Source: JBAYVY01 sp041674345 (GTDB lineage: Bacteria; Planctomycetota; Phycisphaerae; Phycisphaerales; Zrk34). Taken from it: 20,585 nt of DNA. Below the pieces are notes generated by a model. It searched no databases. It was not told the origin of the DNA and was given only the letters and a program-made list of their open reading frames with translations. The stretch is from assembly GCA_041674345.1 (NCBI GenBank), contig JBAYVY010000017.1, positions 1 to 20,585 on the forward strand. Direction: 5' to 3'. Shown here piece by piece: positions 6,620-13,656 of this stretch. The position numbers were made by a program, and so were the translations under genes. The stretch's first letter is position 1. Each line of letters opens with the position of its first letter.

Positions 6620-9184
6620 TCATCGCCTCCGTCGGCACGACAGCATCACACCGCCCATCATCATCAGGCCGATCGTCGCCGGTTCGGGGATCACGATGAA
6701 ACCCGCATCGGCCGGGTTGTTGGTGATCGCGCCGAAGTCGATCTGCGTGATGTTGCCGGTGAACAGATCGTTGAGTAGCAGCCAGTCGCCGTTGACCCAG
6801 GCATAAGCGTGGATGTTGTCGATGACGAGGGTGGAACCGCCGCGAAGCATCAGGCCGTCCGGCCCGCCCAGGCCGAACAAGTAAAGCGATTCGGGACCGG
6901 CTCGGTTGCCGTTGTCGATCAGATCGACCAAGCTCACCACCGTCGCCTGTGCGTCGGTGCCGATGATGAGCTGACCCAGGCCGAAGTTATCGTTGTTGCC
7001 GGGGTCGCCGAGACCGGCGTCGAGACCGCCGACTTCGAGATATTGGGGCGAGCCGAAGGTGCCCATGCCGGTCATCGTGAGAATGCCGCTGGATGACTGG
7101 TAGGCCGTTTCATCGGTCGTGGCGAAGCTGAAGTTGCCTCCGACGCTGATGCCGCCGCCGGTGGCGACATTGAAATGCGACGGACTGTCGAGCAGCAACG
7201 AGCCGGCGACCTGCACGGTGCTGGTGACATCGTTGATGTTGAACGTGGTGTTGCCGGTGACGGTGAAGTCGCCGAGTTTGAGGGTGCCCTCGGCATCGAC
7301 GTCAAACCGCACGTTGCCGACCGACACCGATTGCAACGCCGACAGGTCGATCATGCCGCTGCTGCCGACCCGGACTTGCAGCCAGTCATCGCCCGATCCG
7401 CCCTTGAGGGTGGTGACGGATGACAGATCGACCACGCCGCCGTCGGTGGCGCTGAGGGTGCGAATCTGCACGGGGTACGGGTTGACGTAGCTGTCGATGG
7501 TTTGCAGGTTGGCCAGGTCGAGAAGCGTACCCACGCCCTGCGCGCTGAAGAACGTGCCGCCGGCGAAGGCGGTGCCGACATAATGGGTGACCAGGGGCAG
7601 CATCAGGCGCGCTCCGCCGCTGAGGTTGACGAAGCTGTTGTTGATGTTGGAAAGCAGGGGCGCGCTGAACGACGCGGCGGCGTCGGAGATGTTGATCGTC
7701 GTGCCCGTGGCGGTGGTGAGTTTGGGCGCGCTGACCGATCCGCCGGCCGGGACGATGTGGCTGCCGCCGGTCTGACTGATGAGTTCCGGCAAACTCAGCG
7801 ACGAGCCGGGCTGCATGGTGAAAAACAGCGACTCGGCGTTCGCCAGTTTGGGCACGATCAGGTTCGTGTCGGTGTTGAAGCGGACATTGCCGGTGGTGGT
7901 GGTCAGGTTGGTCAGCAGCAGTGTGCCGCCGGCGGCGCGTTTGAGTTCGACGTAATCATCGCCGGTGCCGCCGTTGATCGTGGTCAGGTTGGTCAGGTCC
8001 ACCGTGCCGCCGTTGGTTGCGACGATCGACCGCACTTGCACGGGGTATTGATCGACGGCGCTGTTGAGGGTCCGCATCGCCGACAGATTCAGCAGCGTAT
8101 TGGTTCCGTCGGCGCTGAAGAAGTTGCCGCCGGCGAAATTGGTGCCCACATAGTTGGCGACGCTCAGCGTGAGCTGCGCCCCGCCGGACAGGTTGAAAAA
8201 GCTGTTGTTGATATTGGCCAGCGCCGGCGCGTTGAAAACCGACAGGTTATCGCTGATGGTCACGCGGGCATTGGTCAGTTGCGTCAGCGAATTGAGATTC
8301 ACCGTGTCCGCCGCGCCCAGCGTGTAGGCGCCGCCGTTCTGTTGCGTCAGCGACACCAGATTCAGCGTGTGGCCCGGATTCAGCGCGAACGTCATGTTTT
8401 GCGCCGATATCAGCGACGGCAGACTGAACGTCGCCTTGTCGGAACTGAACAGCACGTTGTTGGTCACGGTGGTCAGCGACGACAGATTGATCGATCCGCC
8501 CGATGACTCGGCCAGCCGCGTGGTGTCGTCGCCGGCGCCGCCGCTGATCTGTGTCAGCCCCGACAGATTGATGCTGCCGTTGTTGGTGGCGATGATCGAG
8601 CGGGTCTGCGCGGGGTAGTAGTTGGTGGCATCGTTGATCGACTGGAGGTAGGGCAGGTTGACCGCCGCGCCGGTGCCGTCGGCGCTGATGATATTGCCGC
8701 CCTGAATGGCGGTGCTGTCATATGAACCGGCTCCGAGCACCACCACGCCGGTGCCCGTCGCGCCGATTTTCGCCGCGGTGCCCGTCAAACTGCTCGCGGC
8801 CGACGGCGCGCTGAATCCGCCGCTGGGTGCGCTGATCGTTCCGCCGATCGCCGCCGAGTCCTGCACCGACAAATGACGGGCGGAATTGACCGTCAGACTG
8901 CTCCCCGCCGCCAGCGAAAACTGGTACACCTCATTCGTGCCCACGCCGGGGTCGGGGATGTCGAACGCCACATTGGAACTGGTGCCGATCACCACGACAA
9001 ACGTGTCGGTGACATTGTTCACCGGCACCTCGCCGATGTCCCAATTCAACGGATCGCTGTAGCTGGCCCCGTCGCCCCCACCGGTCCAGGTGGCGGTCTT
9101 TTGTGCCGCCTGCGCGGTCGTGAATCCAGCCACGGCGCACGCAAACAACATCACGGAAACACCACTTCGCATGTGAGTTGACAT
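6620..9184 (-). CDS. PEP-CTERM sorting domain protein with three internal repeats
   Basis: Predicted exported surface or matrix protein, 854 residues. It begins with a signal peptide (SGVSVMLFACAVAGFTTAQA, likely cleaved after residue 26). It ends with a PEP-CTERM sorting signal: IPEPA, a hydrophobic helix and the basic tail CRRRR, the substrate form for exosortase. Between them lies a Gly/Ser/Thr/Asn-rich beta-repeat region of leucine-spaced segments (INLSSLTTV, VDLTNLTTI). The region contains three units of 189 residues (567 bp), each with a GGxxFSADG-like block, a YPVQxRS block and a GGxGDD block. The start at 9182-9184 has AGGAG 9 nt upstream; an in-frame ATG four codons later is less well placed. 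No exosortase gene is in the window. Ligand and function are unknown. Confidence 0.9.
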   Translation of the reverse strand: MSTHMRSGVSVMLFACAVAGFTTAQAAQKTATWTGGGDGASYSDPLNWDIGEVPVNNVTDTFVVVIGTSSNVAFDIPDPGVGTNEVYQFSLAAGSSLTVNSARHLSVQDSAAIGGTISAPSGGFSAPSAASSLTGTAAKIGATGTGVVVLGAGSYDSTAIQGGNIISADGTGAAVNLPYLQSINDATNYYPAQTRSIIATNNGSINLSGLTQISGGAGDDTTRLAESSGGSINLSSLTTVTNNVLFSSDKATFSLPSLISAQNMTFALNPGHTLNLVSLTQQNGGAYTLGAADTVNLNSLTQLTNARVTISDNLSVFNAPALANINNSFFNLSGGAQLTLSVANYVGTNFAGGNFFSADGTNTLLNLSAMRTLNSAVDQYPVQVRSIVATNGGTVDLTNLTTINGGTGDDYVELKRAAGGTLLLTNLTTTTGNVRFNTDTNLIVPKLANAESLFFTMQPGSSLSLPELISQTGGSHIVPAGGSVSAPKLTTATGTTINISDAAASFSAPLLSNINNSFVNLSGGARLMLPLVTHYVGTAFAGGTFFSAQGVGTLLDLANLQTIDSYVNPYPVQIRTLSATDGGVVDLSSVTTLKGGSGDDWLQVRVGSSGMIDLSALQSVSVGNVRFDVDAEGTLKLGDFTVTGNTTFNINDVTSTVQVAGSLLLDSPSHFNVATGGGISVGGNFSFATTDETAYQSSSGILTMTGMGTFGSPQYLEVGGLDAGLGDPGNNDNFGLGQLIIGTDAQATVVSLVDLIDNGNRAGPESLYLFGLGGPDGLMLRGGSTLVIDNIHAYAWVNGDWLLLNDLFTGNITQIDFGAITNNPADAGFIVIPEPATIGLMMMGGVMLSCRRRR
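7230..8720 (-). repeat. Three tandem 567-bp coding units in the PEP-CTERM gene
   Basis: Blocks such as NINNSF(F/V)NLSGGA recur exactly 189 residues apart (coding DNA near 8201 and 7634). The segments ISADGTG, FSADGTN and FSAQGVG, near 8680, 8113 and 7546, show the same 567-bp period. The third unit is incomplete. Units are diverged at DNA level, so the duplication is not recent. Boundaries are approximate. Confidence 0.75.
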
Positions 9185-9505
9185 GTCTCTGCTCTCCTCT
9201 GAAAAGTTTTACGGCAGTTCGATGACGCGTCGCCTTCCCCTCGCGTCCCAAGGCAAAGGTTCCAATAATATACCACACCCATCGTGGCAGGCGACAAAAA
9301 TTCCCCGACAAATAGCCGGATTGAGTGCTTTTTTCGCTTCCAACCCGCTGAAACACCGGCCGTAAACAAAAATAAACACTCCAATGGCGACATCCGACCA
9401 CGAAAATGCTCAGCGGATCAAACCCCTTCGCCGCGCCGCGCCTGCGTGGTCAATCGCTCTCGCGTCTTCGTGGCCGATCTTCGCGGTTAACGGTACATTG
9501 TTCCC
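9185..9505. other. Divergent intergenic region, PEP-CTERM gene / ruvA
   Basis: 321 bp without a convincing gene. It holds the Shine-Dalgarno and probable promoter of the PEP-CTERM gene (9267-9297, minus). At 9421-9490 is a stretch with iterated TTCGTGG/TTCGCGG words, which looks like one arm of another word array. At 9494-9499 is TACATT, 6 nt before the ruvA ATG. Short open frames here have no coding character. Confidence 0.6.
9267..9297 (-). promoter_or_regulatory. Putative promoter of the PEP-CTERM gene
   Basis: On the minus strand there is an extended -10 TGGTATATT (9275-9267). TTGTCG lies upstream (9297-9292) at a rather long 19-nt spacing, which the TG extension may compensate. Start would be about 75 nt upstream of the ATG. 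Confidence 0.4.
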
Positions 9506-10144
9506 ATGATCTGTCGCATCCACGGTCAACTCGAATCCATCGACGGCTCCAAAGCCGTCCTCCAACTCGACGGCGGACTGACCTACGAAGTCCTCGTTCC
9601 CGCATTCGTCGCCGTTCGTCTGGCCGTTTCCGTCGGCCAGCCGGTCACACTCCACACCGTCCACTTCCTCGAAGGCACCAGCCAGGGTTCCCATTTCACC
9701 CCGCGATTGATCGGCTTCCTCGATGTCGAACAACGCCGCTTCTACGAACTGTTCATCACCGTCAAAGGCATCGGCCCCCGCAAGGCGTTGCGGGCCATGT
9801 CCCTCGACGTGGCGCAGATCGCCGGCGCGATCGCGGATCGTGATCTGAAACTGCTCCAGTCCCTGCCCGAAATAGGCCGGCGAATGGCCGAAACCGTCGT
9901 CGCCACGTTGCACGGCAAGGTCGATGACTTCATCACCGCCGCCACATACCATCCCCGGAAGGATGAACCGGTGGCCGGCCCGTCAACAGGGAGTGCATCC
10001 CGTGAAGCGCTGGCGATTCTGCTCCAGCTCGGCGAGCCGCGCGTCCAGGCCGTGCAGTGGATCGATCAGGTTCTGCTCAAAAACCCCGACCTCGACGACG
10101 CCCAGGCGATCATCACCGAATGCTTCCGTCTGAAAAACCGATGA
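9506..10144 (+). CDS. ruvA: Holliday junction branch migration complex subunit RuvA
   Basis: RuvA binds four-way DNA junctions as a tetramer and loads the RuvB motor. 212 residues, normal length. The N-terminal OB domain begins MICRIHGQLESID and ends near RLIGFLDVEQRRFYELF. Two helix-hairpin-helix motifs follow, at about 86-97 (VKGIGPRKALRAM) and 119-133 (SLPEIGRRMAETVVA). After a linker (about 145-165) comes the small RuvB-binding domain III (REALAILLQLG to the end). The ATG at 9506 is the only sensible start; no Shine-Dalgarno, but TACATT ends exactly 6 nt upstream, suggesting a leaderless transcript. ruvB is not in the window, and ruvC is separated by an antisense gene. A CCCCGGAA word lies in the linker (9953-9960). 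Confidence 0.95.
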   Translation: MICRIHGQLESIDGSKAVLQLDGGLTYEVLVPAFVAVRLAVSVGQPVTLHTVHFLEGTSQGSHFTPRLIGFLDVEQRRFYELFITVKGIGPRKALRAMSLDVAQIAGAIADRDLKLLQSLPEIGRRMAETVVATLHGKVDDFITAATYHPRKDEPVAGPSTGSASREALAILLQLGEPRVQAVQWIDQVLLKNPDLDDAQAIITECFRLKNR

Positions 10145-10147
10145 ACG

Positions 10148-10174
10148 TGAGTAGCGAGTAGGGAGTAGGGGTAG
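10148..10174. repeat. Short heptamer array (GAGTAGG words) between ruvA and pgl
   Basis: Three to four GAGTAGC/GAGTAGG/GGGTAG words in a row fill most of the 36-bp gap between ruvA and pgl. No facing arm is present, so it looks like a single-arm member of the heptamer-word class. Confidence 0.65.
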
Positions 10175-10180
10175 CCGATC

Positions 10181-10984
10181 ATGACCACCGACCGCACCGA
10201 ACAATATCGCGCCTTTTCCGCCATGCGGGGTCTGCCCGGACGGGCCGTCATCATGCCGCGTGTCGAGGCCCTCATCGACAAACTGGCCGGCGACCTGCTC
10301 GTCCGCGCCACCGAACGCATCGCCGCCGCTTCCGTCTTCCATCTCGCGCTCTCCGGCGGATCCACCCCCCGCCGACTCTACCAGGCACTGGTCATCGACC
10401 CGCAATGGCGCAACTTCCCCTGGCCCGACACCCACGTCTGGATCGTCGATGAACGCTGCGTATCCTTCGATGACGACCGCTCCAACTTCCACTTGATTAA
10501 GCAACTGCTGCTCGATCATGTCAGCATCCCCCCGTCGCGCGTTCACGCCATGCCCGTCACGCAGCCCGGCGGGGACCACGCCTACGAAGCCGATCTCCGC
10601 AACACGCTCCCGGTCGAAAATGAACACCAACGCCTCGACTTCGCCCTGCTCGGCATGGGCGACGACGGCCACACCGCCTCCCTCTTCCCCCACTCCCACG
10701 CGCAAGATCAACCCGACCGTCTGGTCGTTTTCAACTCCGGCGACACCGTCGCCGAACCCCGCCCCCGCATGACGATGACCTACCCACTGCTCAACGCCGC
10801 CCGCAACATCGCGCTGCTCGTCACCGGATCGGCCAAACACGCCATGCTCCAACACGTCGCACTCCTCGGCGACGACCAGGACGCCTACCACCGTCTGCCC
10901 GTCACCGGCATCCGCCCCAGCTTCGACGACGCCGATCTGACCTGGTACCTCGATTACCCCGCCGCCCTCGGCGACGCGGGATAA
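10181..10984 (+). CDS. pgl: 6-phosphogluconolactonase
   Basis: Hydrolyses 6-phosphogluconolactone to 6-phosphogluconate in the oxidative pentose phosphate pathway; cytoplasmic, SugarP_isomerase/DevB fold. 267 residues, normal length. Family motifs in order are LALSGGSTPRRLYQAL (about 57-72), HVWIVDERCVSFDDDRSNFH (about 85-104), LLGMGDDGHTASLFPHS (about 155-171, with the catalytic-site GDDGHTASLF) and the C-terminal NIALLVTGSAKHAML. The ATG at 10181 lies 36 nt after ruvA; the gap is heptamer repeat, so no native ribosome-binding site is obvious, though purine-rich GGGAGTAGGGG 9-19 nt upstream might serve. It may be co-transcribed with ruvA. Confidence 0.93.
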   Translation: MTTDRTEQYRAFSAMRGLPGRAVIMPRVEALIDKLAGDLLVRATERIAAASVFHLALSGGSTPRRLYQALVIDPQWRNFPWPDTHVWIVDERCVSFDDDRSNFHLIKQLLLDHVSIPPSRVHAMPVTQPGGDHAYEADLRNTLPVENEHQRLDFALLGMGDDGHTASLFPHSHAQDQPDRLVVFNSGDTVAEPRPRMTMTYPLLNAARNIALLVTGSAKHAMLQHVALLGDDQDAYHRLPVTGIRPSFDDADLTWYLDYPAALGDAG

Positions 10985-10991
10985 CCCCCGG

Positions 10992-11057
10992 CCCCCGGAA
11001 GTTATTGCTGATTGCTGATTTGTGATTTTCAAAGCGAGCCGCCGCGTGTCGCGGCGG
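10992..11057. repeat. Composite repeat: CCCCCGGAAGTT + ATTGCTG words + GC hairpin
   Basis: In order: CCCCCGGAAGTT (10992-11003), then ATTGCTG/ATTTGTG words to about 11030, then AAGCGAGCC leading into a perfect hairpin CCGCCGCG-TGT-CGCGGCGG (11039-11057). Three separate repeat modules seen elsewhere in the window stand side by side between pgl and the toxin-antitoxin operon. The hairpin has no T-tract. Confidence 0.8.
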
Positions 11058-11068
11058 AGAAATGCGAC

Positions 11069-11097
11069 TTGATTTGTTGTAACTTATAAGTTACAAT
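11069..11097 (+). promoter_or_regulatory. Toxin-antitoxin promoter
   Basis: TTGATT (11069-11074) and TACAAT (11092-11097) are separated by exactly 17 nt. The -10 ends 6 nt before the toxin ATG, so transcription should start at or next to that ATG, giving a leaderless toxin message. The overlapping palindrome at 11077-11096 makes autoregulation likely. Confidence 0.6.
11077..11096. promoter_or_regulatory. Perfect 20-bp palindrome, likely antitoxin operator
   Basis: TTGTAACTTATAAGTTACAA reads identically on both strands and overlaps the spacer and -10 of the promoter just described. Type II antitoxins with HTH domains usually bind such palindromes to repress their own operon; that this is the operator is inferred from position. 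Confidence 0.7.
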
Positions 11098-11103
11098 TCC
11101 AAA

Positions 11104-11427
11104 ATGAACGAGATTCGTCGATACATCACCGCGTCTGGCAAAGACGTCTTCGGTGAATGGTTGGCGAATCTGAATGACAACAAAACACGCGCGAAGATCT
11201 TGACCCGGATTGATCGTCTGGCGCTCGGCAACTTCGGCGACTGTAAAACCCTGCGGGAAGGAGTCATGGAACTGCGAATCGACTTCGGCCCCGGTTACCG
11301 CGTGTATCTCGCCAAGGTCGGCAAGACCGTTGTTCCGCTTCTCGGTGGTGGCGACAAACATCGTCAATCCGCCGATATCAACCGAGCCGTCGCGTCGCTG
11401 CACGATTACCAAGCGAGGAACCCATGA
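11104..11427 (+). CDS. RelE/ParE-family toxin, HigB/HI1419 type
   Basis: Predicted type II toxin of 107 residues, related to the HI1419 'addiction module killer' branch of the RelE/ParE superfamily; most relatives are mRNA interferases or growth inhibitors. Family landmarks: a YxTASGKDVFGEWLANL start, the basic helix KTRAKILTRIDRLALGNFGD, then KTLREGVMELRIDFGPGYRVYL, the signature core with its conserved ELR and GYRVY, and VVPLLGGGDKHRQSADI at the C-terminus. The start ATG at 11104 matches the family N-terminus. No Shine-Dalgarno is present; TACAAT ends 6 nt upstream. The stop overlaps the antitoxin start by ATGA. Toxin-before-antitoxin order is typical of this branch. The target is not predictable from sequence. 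Confidence 0.88.
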   Translation: MNEIRRYITASGKDVFGEWLANLNDNKTRAKILTRIDRLALGNFGDCKTLREGVMELRIDFGPGYRVYLAKVGKTVVPLLGGGDKHRQSADINRAVASLHDYQARNP

Positions 11428-11726
11428 AACGCAAACCCCACATCTCACACGACGACGCGGTTATCGACGAATTGCGCCGCGACCCCGATCTCGCCGCCGA
11501 ATATCTCCGTGCCGCCATTGAGGACGAAACCGAACCCGGCGTCCTTCTCATCGCCCTGCGCCACATCACCGAAGCACACGGCGGTCCCGCGAAAGTCGCC
11601 AAACAAGCAGGTATCGCCCGCGAAAGTCTCTACCGCGCCCTGTCCCCCAAAGGCAATCCCCGTCTGTCCACCCTGCTCGCCGTCACCAAAGCCGTCGGCC
11701 TGAAACTCACCGTCGAAGCGGCGTAA
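11424..11726 (+). CDS. HTH antitoxin, HI1420 type
   Basis: Antitoxin partner of the upstream toxin, 100 residues. The C-terminal half is a lambda-repressor-like HTH: GGPAKVAKQAGIARESLYRALSPKGNPRLSTLLAVTKAVGLKL, typical of HI1420 addiction-module antidotes. The N-terminal part (HISHDDAVIDELRRDPDLAAEYL) matches the family's short leader helix that contacts the toxin. The start at 11424 overlaps the toxin stop (ATGA) and has GAGG 7 nt upstream, so translation is both coupled and independently primed. The HTH probably binds the palindrome at 11077-11096 and represses the operon. Confidence 0.9.
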   Translation: MKRKPHISHDDAVIDELRRDPDLAAEYLRAAIEDETEPGVLLIALRHITEAHGGPAKVAKQAGIARESLYRALSPKGNPRLSTLLAVTKAVGLKLTVEAA

Positions 11727-11847
11727 TACACATCGTACTTTGAATGTTCGCCCGAAGAACGGCCGCGTATCTTAAAAACCCGAGTTCGGGATAAACAAAA
11801 ACTCAGCAAAACGCCTTCCGTTTCCCCCGCTTTCGCCGATCCGTCGA

Positions 11848-12003
11848 TTACTTTGTTTTCGTCGAAAACCGATCCATTGTCATGGCTATTTCATCCAGTA
11901 AATACAGGTAAAAATGCACGCTGTAGCGGTCGTAGGCATACGCGGAATTCGACGGGCCGACCTCGGATGAATGGCGATCCTCCCACTGATCCCGAACTGA
12001 AGT
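11848..12003 (-). pseudogene. Possible 3' gene remnant
   Basis: About 51 codons on the minus strand have a protein-like composition, with WEDRHSSEVG, SAYAYDRYSVHFYLYLLDE and a Lys-rich end before TAA. No start codon or upstream coding sequence is visible: continuing upstream the frame runs straight into the AT-rich palindrome at 12011-12040. I do not recognise the family. It could be the truncated tail of another small immunity-type protein next to the Imm42-like gene, or chance. Confidence 0.22.
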
Positions 12004-12010
12004 TAAAAGG

Positions 12011-12040
12011 ATTATTACTATATTGCAATATAGCAATAAT
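12011..12040. repeat. AT-rich 30-bp palindrome
   Basis: ATTATTACTATATTG (12011-12025) is followed directly by its reverse complement (12026-12040) with one mismatch. It stands out as almost pure A/T in a GC-rich chromosome. No gene start lies close enough to make it an obvious operator. Confidence 0.75.
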
Positions 12041-12139
12041 ACTTTTGAGACAGCCGGTCTCCGCATCCGCGAGAATTGAGAATGTGAACCGTGTCCTATC
12101 GCCGTTTGAGAGCGAGCCGGGGCGTCCCCGCCCCCGGCT

Positions 12140-12688
12140 TTACTGTCCGCGCAACAACGCTTCTTGCGCTTCATACCACTTCACGAAGCCCCGGCCCGCC
12201 GTCAAAAATGATTCGCGGGAAACCTCGAAATCTTGTCGAATGTCCGGCGGAGATCGACGGGAAAGAATCCGAACCCCGCCACCAGGCGGACACAAAAGGA
12301 ACGCTTTGCAGCCATCGAATGGCTCGTCCCAATTGGCCAGAAAATCAAATCGCCCCCATTTCCGTGCATCCATCCGGCACTGTGCCACGGATCGCGTATC
12401 CTTCAAATCCACATCGCCGTGATAGCCGTAAATCATGCCATCGAGAAAGTTCCATATCGTCCCATCGTCCAGCCCTTCAAACTCCGCATCCCACAAACTT
12501 TCCAATCGTGAACATACTGCGCGGAATCCTACATATGCCGACGCCAACCCGCAATGCGTATCGTTGATATCGCCAAGCGGAATGCCGCGACACCAAACAC
12601 ACATATGACCCCACGGCGGCGAAGGCGGAACCAATCCGGGTTCAATATCCGCTTCAATCGCAAAATCATTCACATCCCCAAATCGCAT
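12140..12688 (-). CDS. Imm42-like hypothetical protein
   Basis: 182 residues, soluble, no signal or membrane segment. The opening MRFGDVNDFAIEADIEPG and the WGHMCVWCRGIPLGDIND segment resemble the Imm42 group of polymorphic-toxin immunity proteins as I remember it; this is a family impression, not a search result. The rest is rich in Trp, Asp and Gly (GTIWNFLDGMIYGYHGDVD). The start is well fixed: GGAGG lies 4 nt before the ATG at 12686-12688. It follows the SDR gene by 59 nt on the same strand. No toxin with an export or RHS domain is in the window, so if it is an immunity gene it is an orphan. The stop is formed inside a GC-rich repeat. Confidence 0.6.
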   Translation of the reverse strand: MRFGDVNDFAIEADIEPGLVPPSPPWGHMCVWCRGIPLGDINDTHCGLASAYVGFRAVCSRLESLWDAEFEGLDDGTIWNFLDGMIYGYHGDVDLKDTRSVAQCRMDARKWGRFDFLANWDEPFDGCKAFLLCPPGGGVRILSRRSPPDIRQDFEVSRESFLTAGRGFVKWYEAQEALLRGQ

Positions 12689-12747
12689 AAATCCTCCACA
12701 TCATCCCGCGACACTTGCGGGGGAGGCGGCTCGCTTACTTCCGGGGG

Positions 12748-13473
12748 CTACATCGCCTGTTCCCTCGGCTGCATCATCAACTTCGGCACGTTCACGTGGT
12801 CCGGCTGCTCCAGCATGAATCGCACCGCACGCGCCAAATCCGCCGGGGTCGGCATGCGCCTGATCCCCAGCGCCTTCGCCGGGTGTACCTCGAAATTGTC
12901 CTGCAAGTGCGTGTCCGTCAGCCCCGGCTCCAACGCGCTGACTTTGATGCAGCCCGGCAACGCCGCGGCCTGCATGCGCAAACCCTCGCTGAACGCTTCA
13001 ACGGCGAATTTCGTGCCCGCATACAGTTCAGCCGTGGGTCGCACTTTCAACCCCAGCGTACTGGACACGTTGATGAGGTGGCCGCGCTTCTGCTTGATGA
13101 ACTGGCGCATCGCCAGTACGCCGAGTCGGTACACCGCTTCGACATTGACGCGCACCATGTCGCACGCGGCTTCCAAATCAATCTTCGCCACGTCGCCGAC
13201 GATCATCACCCCCGCGTTGTTGAACACGACATCGACCCCGCCGAATCGTTGGACCGCCGTGTCGATGAGCACTCCCGGAAGTTGGGGGTCGGAAATGTCA
13301 CCATCGACGCAAACGACTTCGGTGTTCAATTGGGCCGCGAGTTTTTCCAGCAGTTTCCCGCGTCTTGCGGTGATGACGAGTTTCATCCCGGCCATCGCCA
13401 GTTCCTTCGCCACGCCTTCGCCGATCCCGCTCGACGCCCCGGTGATGATCGCCGTTTTGCCTTGCAGTTCCAT
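12748..13473 (-). CDS. SDR family NAD(P)-dependent oxidoreductase
   Basis: Classical short-chain dehydrogenase, 241 residues, cytoplasmic. The Rossmann nucleotide-binding motif TGASSGIG is at 11-18, NNAG follows in VDVVFNNAGVM, and the catalytic Ser and YxxxK are in INVSSTLGL and LYAGTKFAVEAF. An Arg in the second-strand loop (VITARRGKL) suggests NADP preference. The closest functional group is the YdfG/serine-3-dehydrogenase-like SDRs, but the substrate cannot be told. The start at 13473 has GAGGTG 6 nt upstream. The gene ends in a TAG directly next to a TTCCGGGGG word; a CCCGGAAGTT word at 13272 is translated in frame (PQLPGVLI). The upstream promoter region merges into the repeat at 13494. 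Confidence 0.9.
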   Translation of the reverse strand: MELQGKTAIITGASSGIGEGVAKELAMAGMKLVITARRGKLLEKLAAQLNTEVVCVDGDISDPQLPGVLIDTAVQRFGGVDVVFNNAGVMIVGDVAKIDLEAACDMVRVNVEAVYRLGVLAMRQFIKQKRGHLINVSSTLGLKVRPTAELYAGTKFAVEAFSEGLRMQAAALPGCIKVSALEPGLTDTHLQDNFEVHPAKALGIRRMPTPADLARAVRFMLEQPDHVNVPKLMMQPREQAM

Positions 13474-13493
13474 GATTCACCTCGAAAAAATAT

Positions 13494-13656
13494 TTAACCG
13501 CAGATGGCAGAAGAAAACGGGCAGGCAGGGATCAGGGACGAAGGCACGAAGGGATGGAGTGAAAGAATCACCGCCCCATCCTCACTTCGTCCCTTCGTCC
13601 CTAAGTCCCTTTGTCCCTTTTTTTCATCTCTGCGCCTCTGTGCCGCTGTGGTTAAT
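13494..13656. repeat. Nested inverted word array between SDR and recJ
   Basis: The outer ends TTAACCGCAGATGGCAGA (from 13494) and the complementary CTCTGTGCCGCTGTGGTTAA (to 13654) enclose a second, different inverted array of GGGACGAAGG / CCCTTCGTCC words (about 13535-13618). Two word families are thus nested. The outer right end supplies the recJ stop codon. Confidence 0.85.

Larger units (their letters stand above)
11727..12139. other. 413-bp region with palindromes and a possible gene remnant
   Basis: No confident gene. From left to right: CCCGAGTTCGGG preceded by AAAAA (11774-11790), readable as a weak minus-strand terminator; GTTTTCGTCGAAAAC, a 15-bp palindrome (11855-11869), adjoining ACTTTGTTTTC, a word shared with the 41-bp palindrome at 18104; a possible 3' gene remnant on the minus strand (11848-12003); an AT-rich palindrome (12011-12040); and a GC-rich hairpin starting AGCGAGCCGGGG near 12113, which overlaps the Imm42-like stop. 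Confidence 0.5.

Noticed and set aside
7230..8720. RTX toxin-type repeat array
   Set aside because: GGxGDD occurs only once per 189 residues rather than as consecutive nonapeptides.
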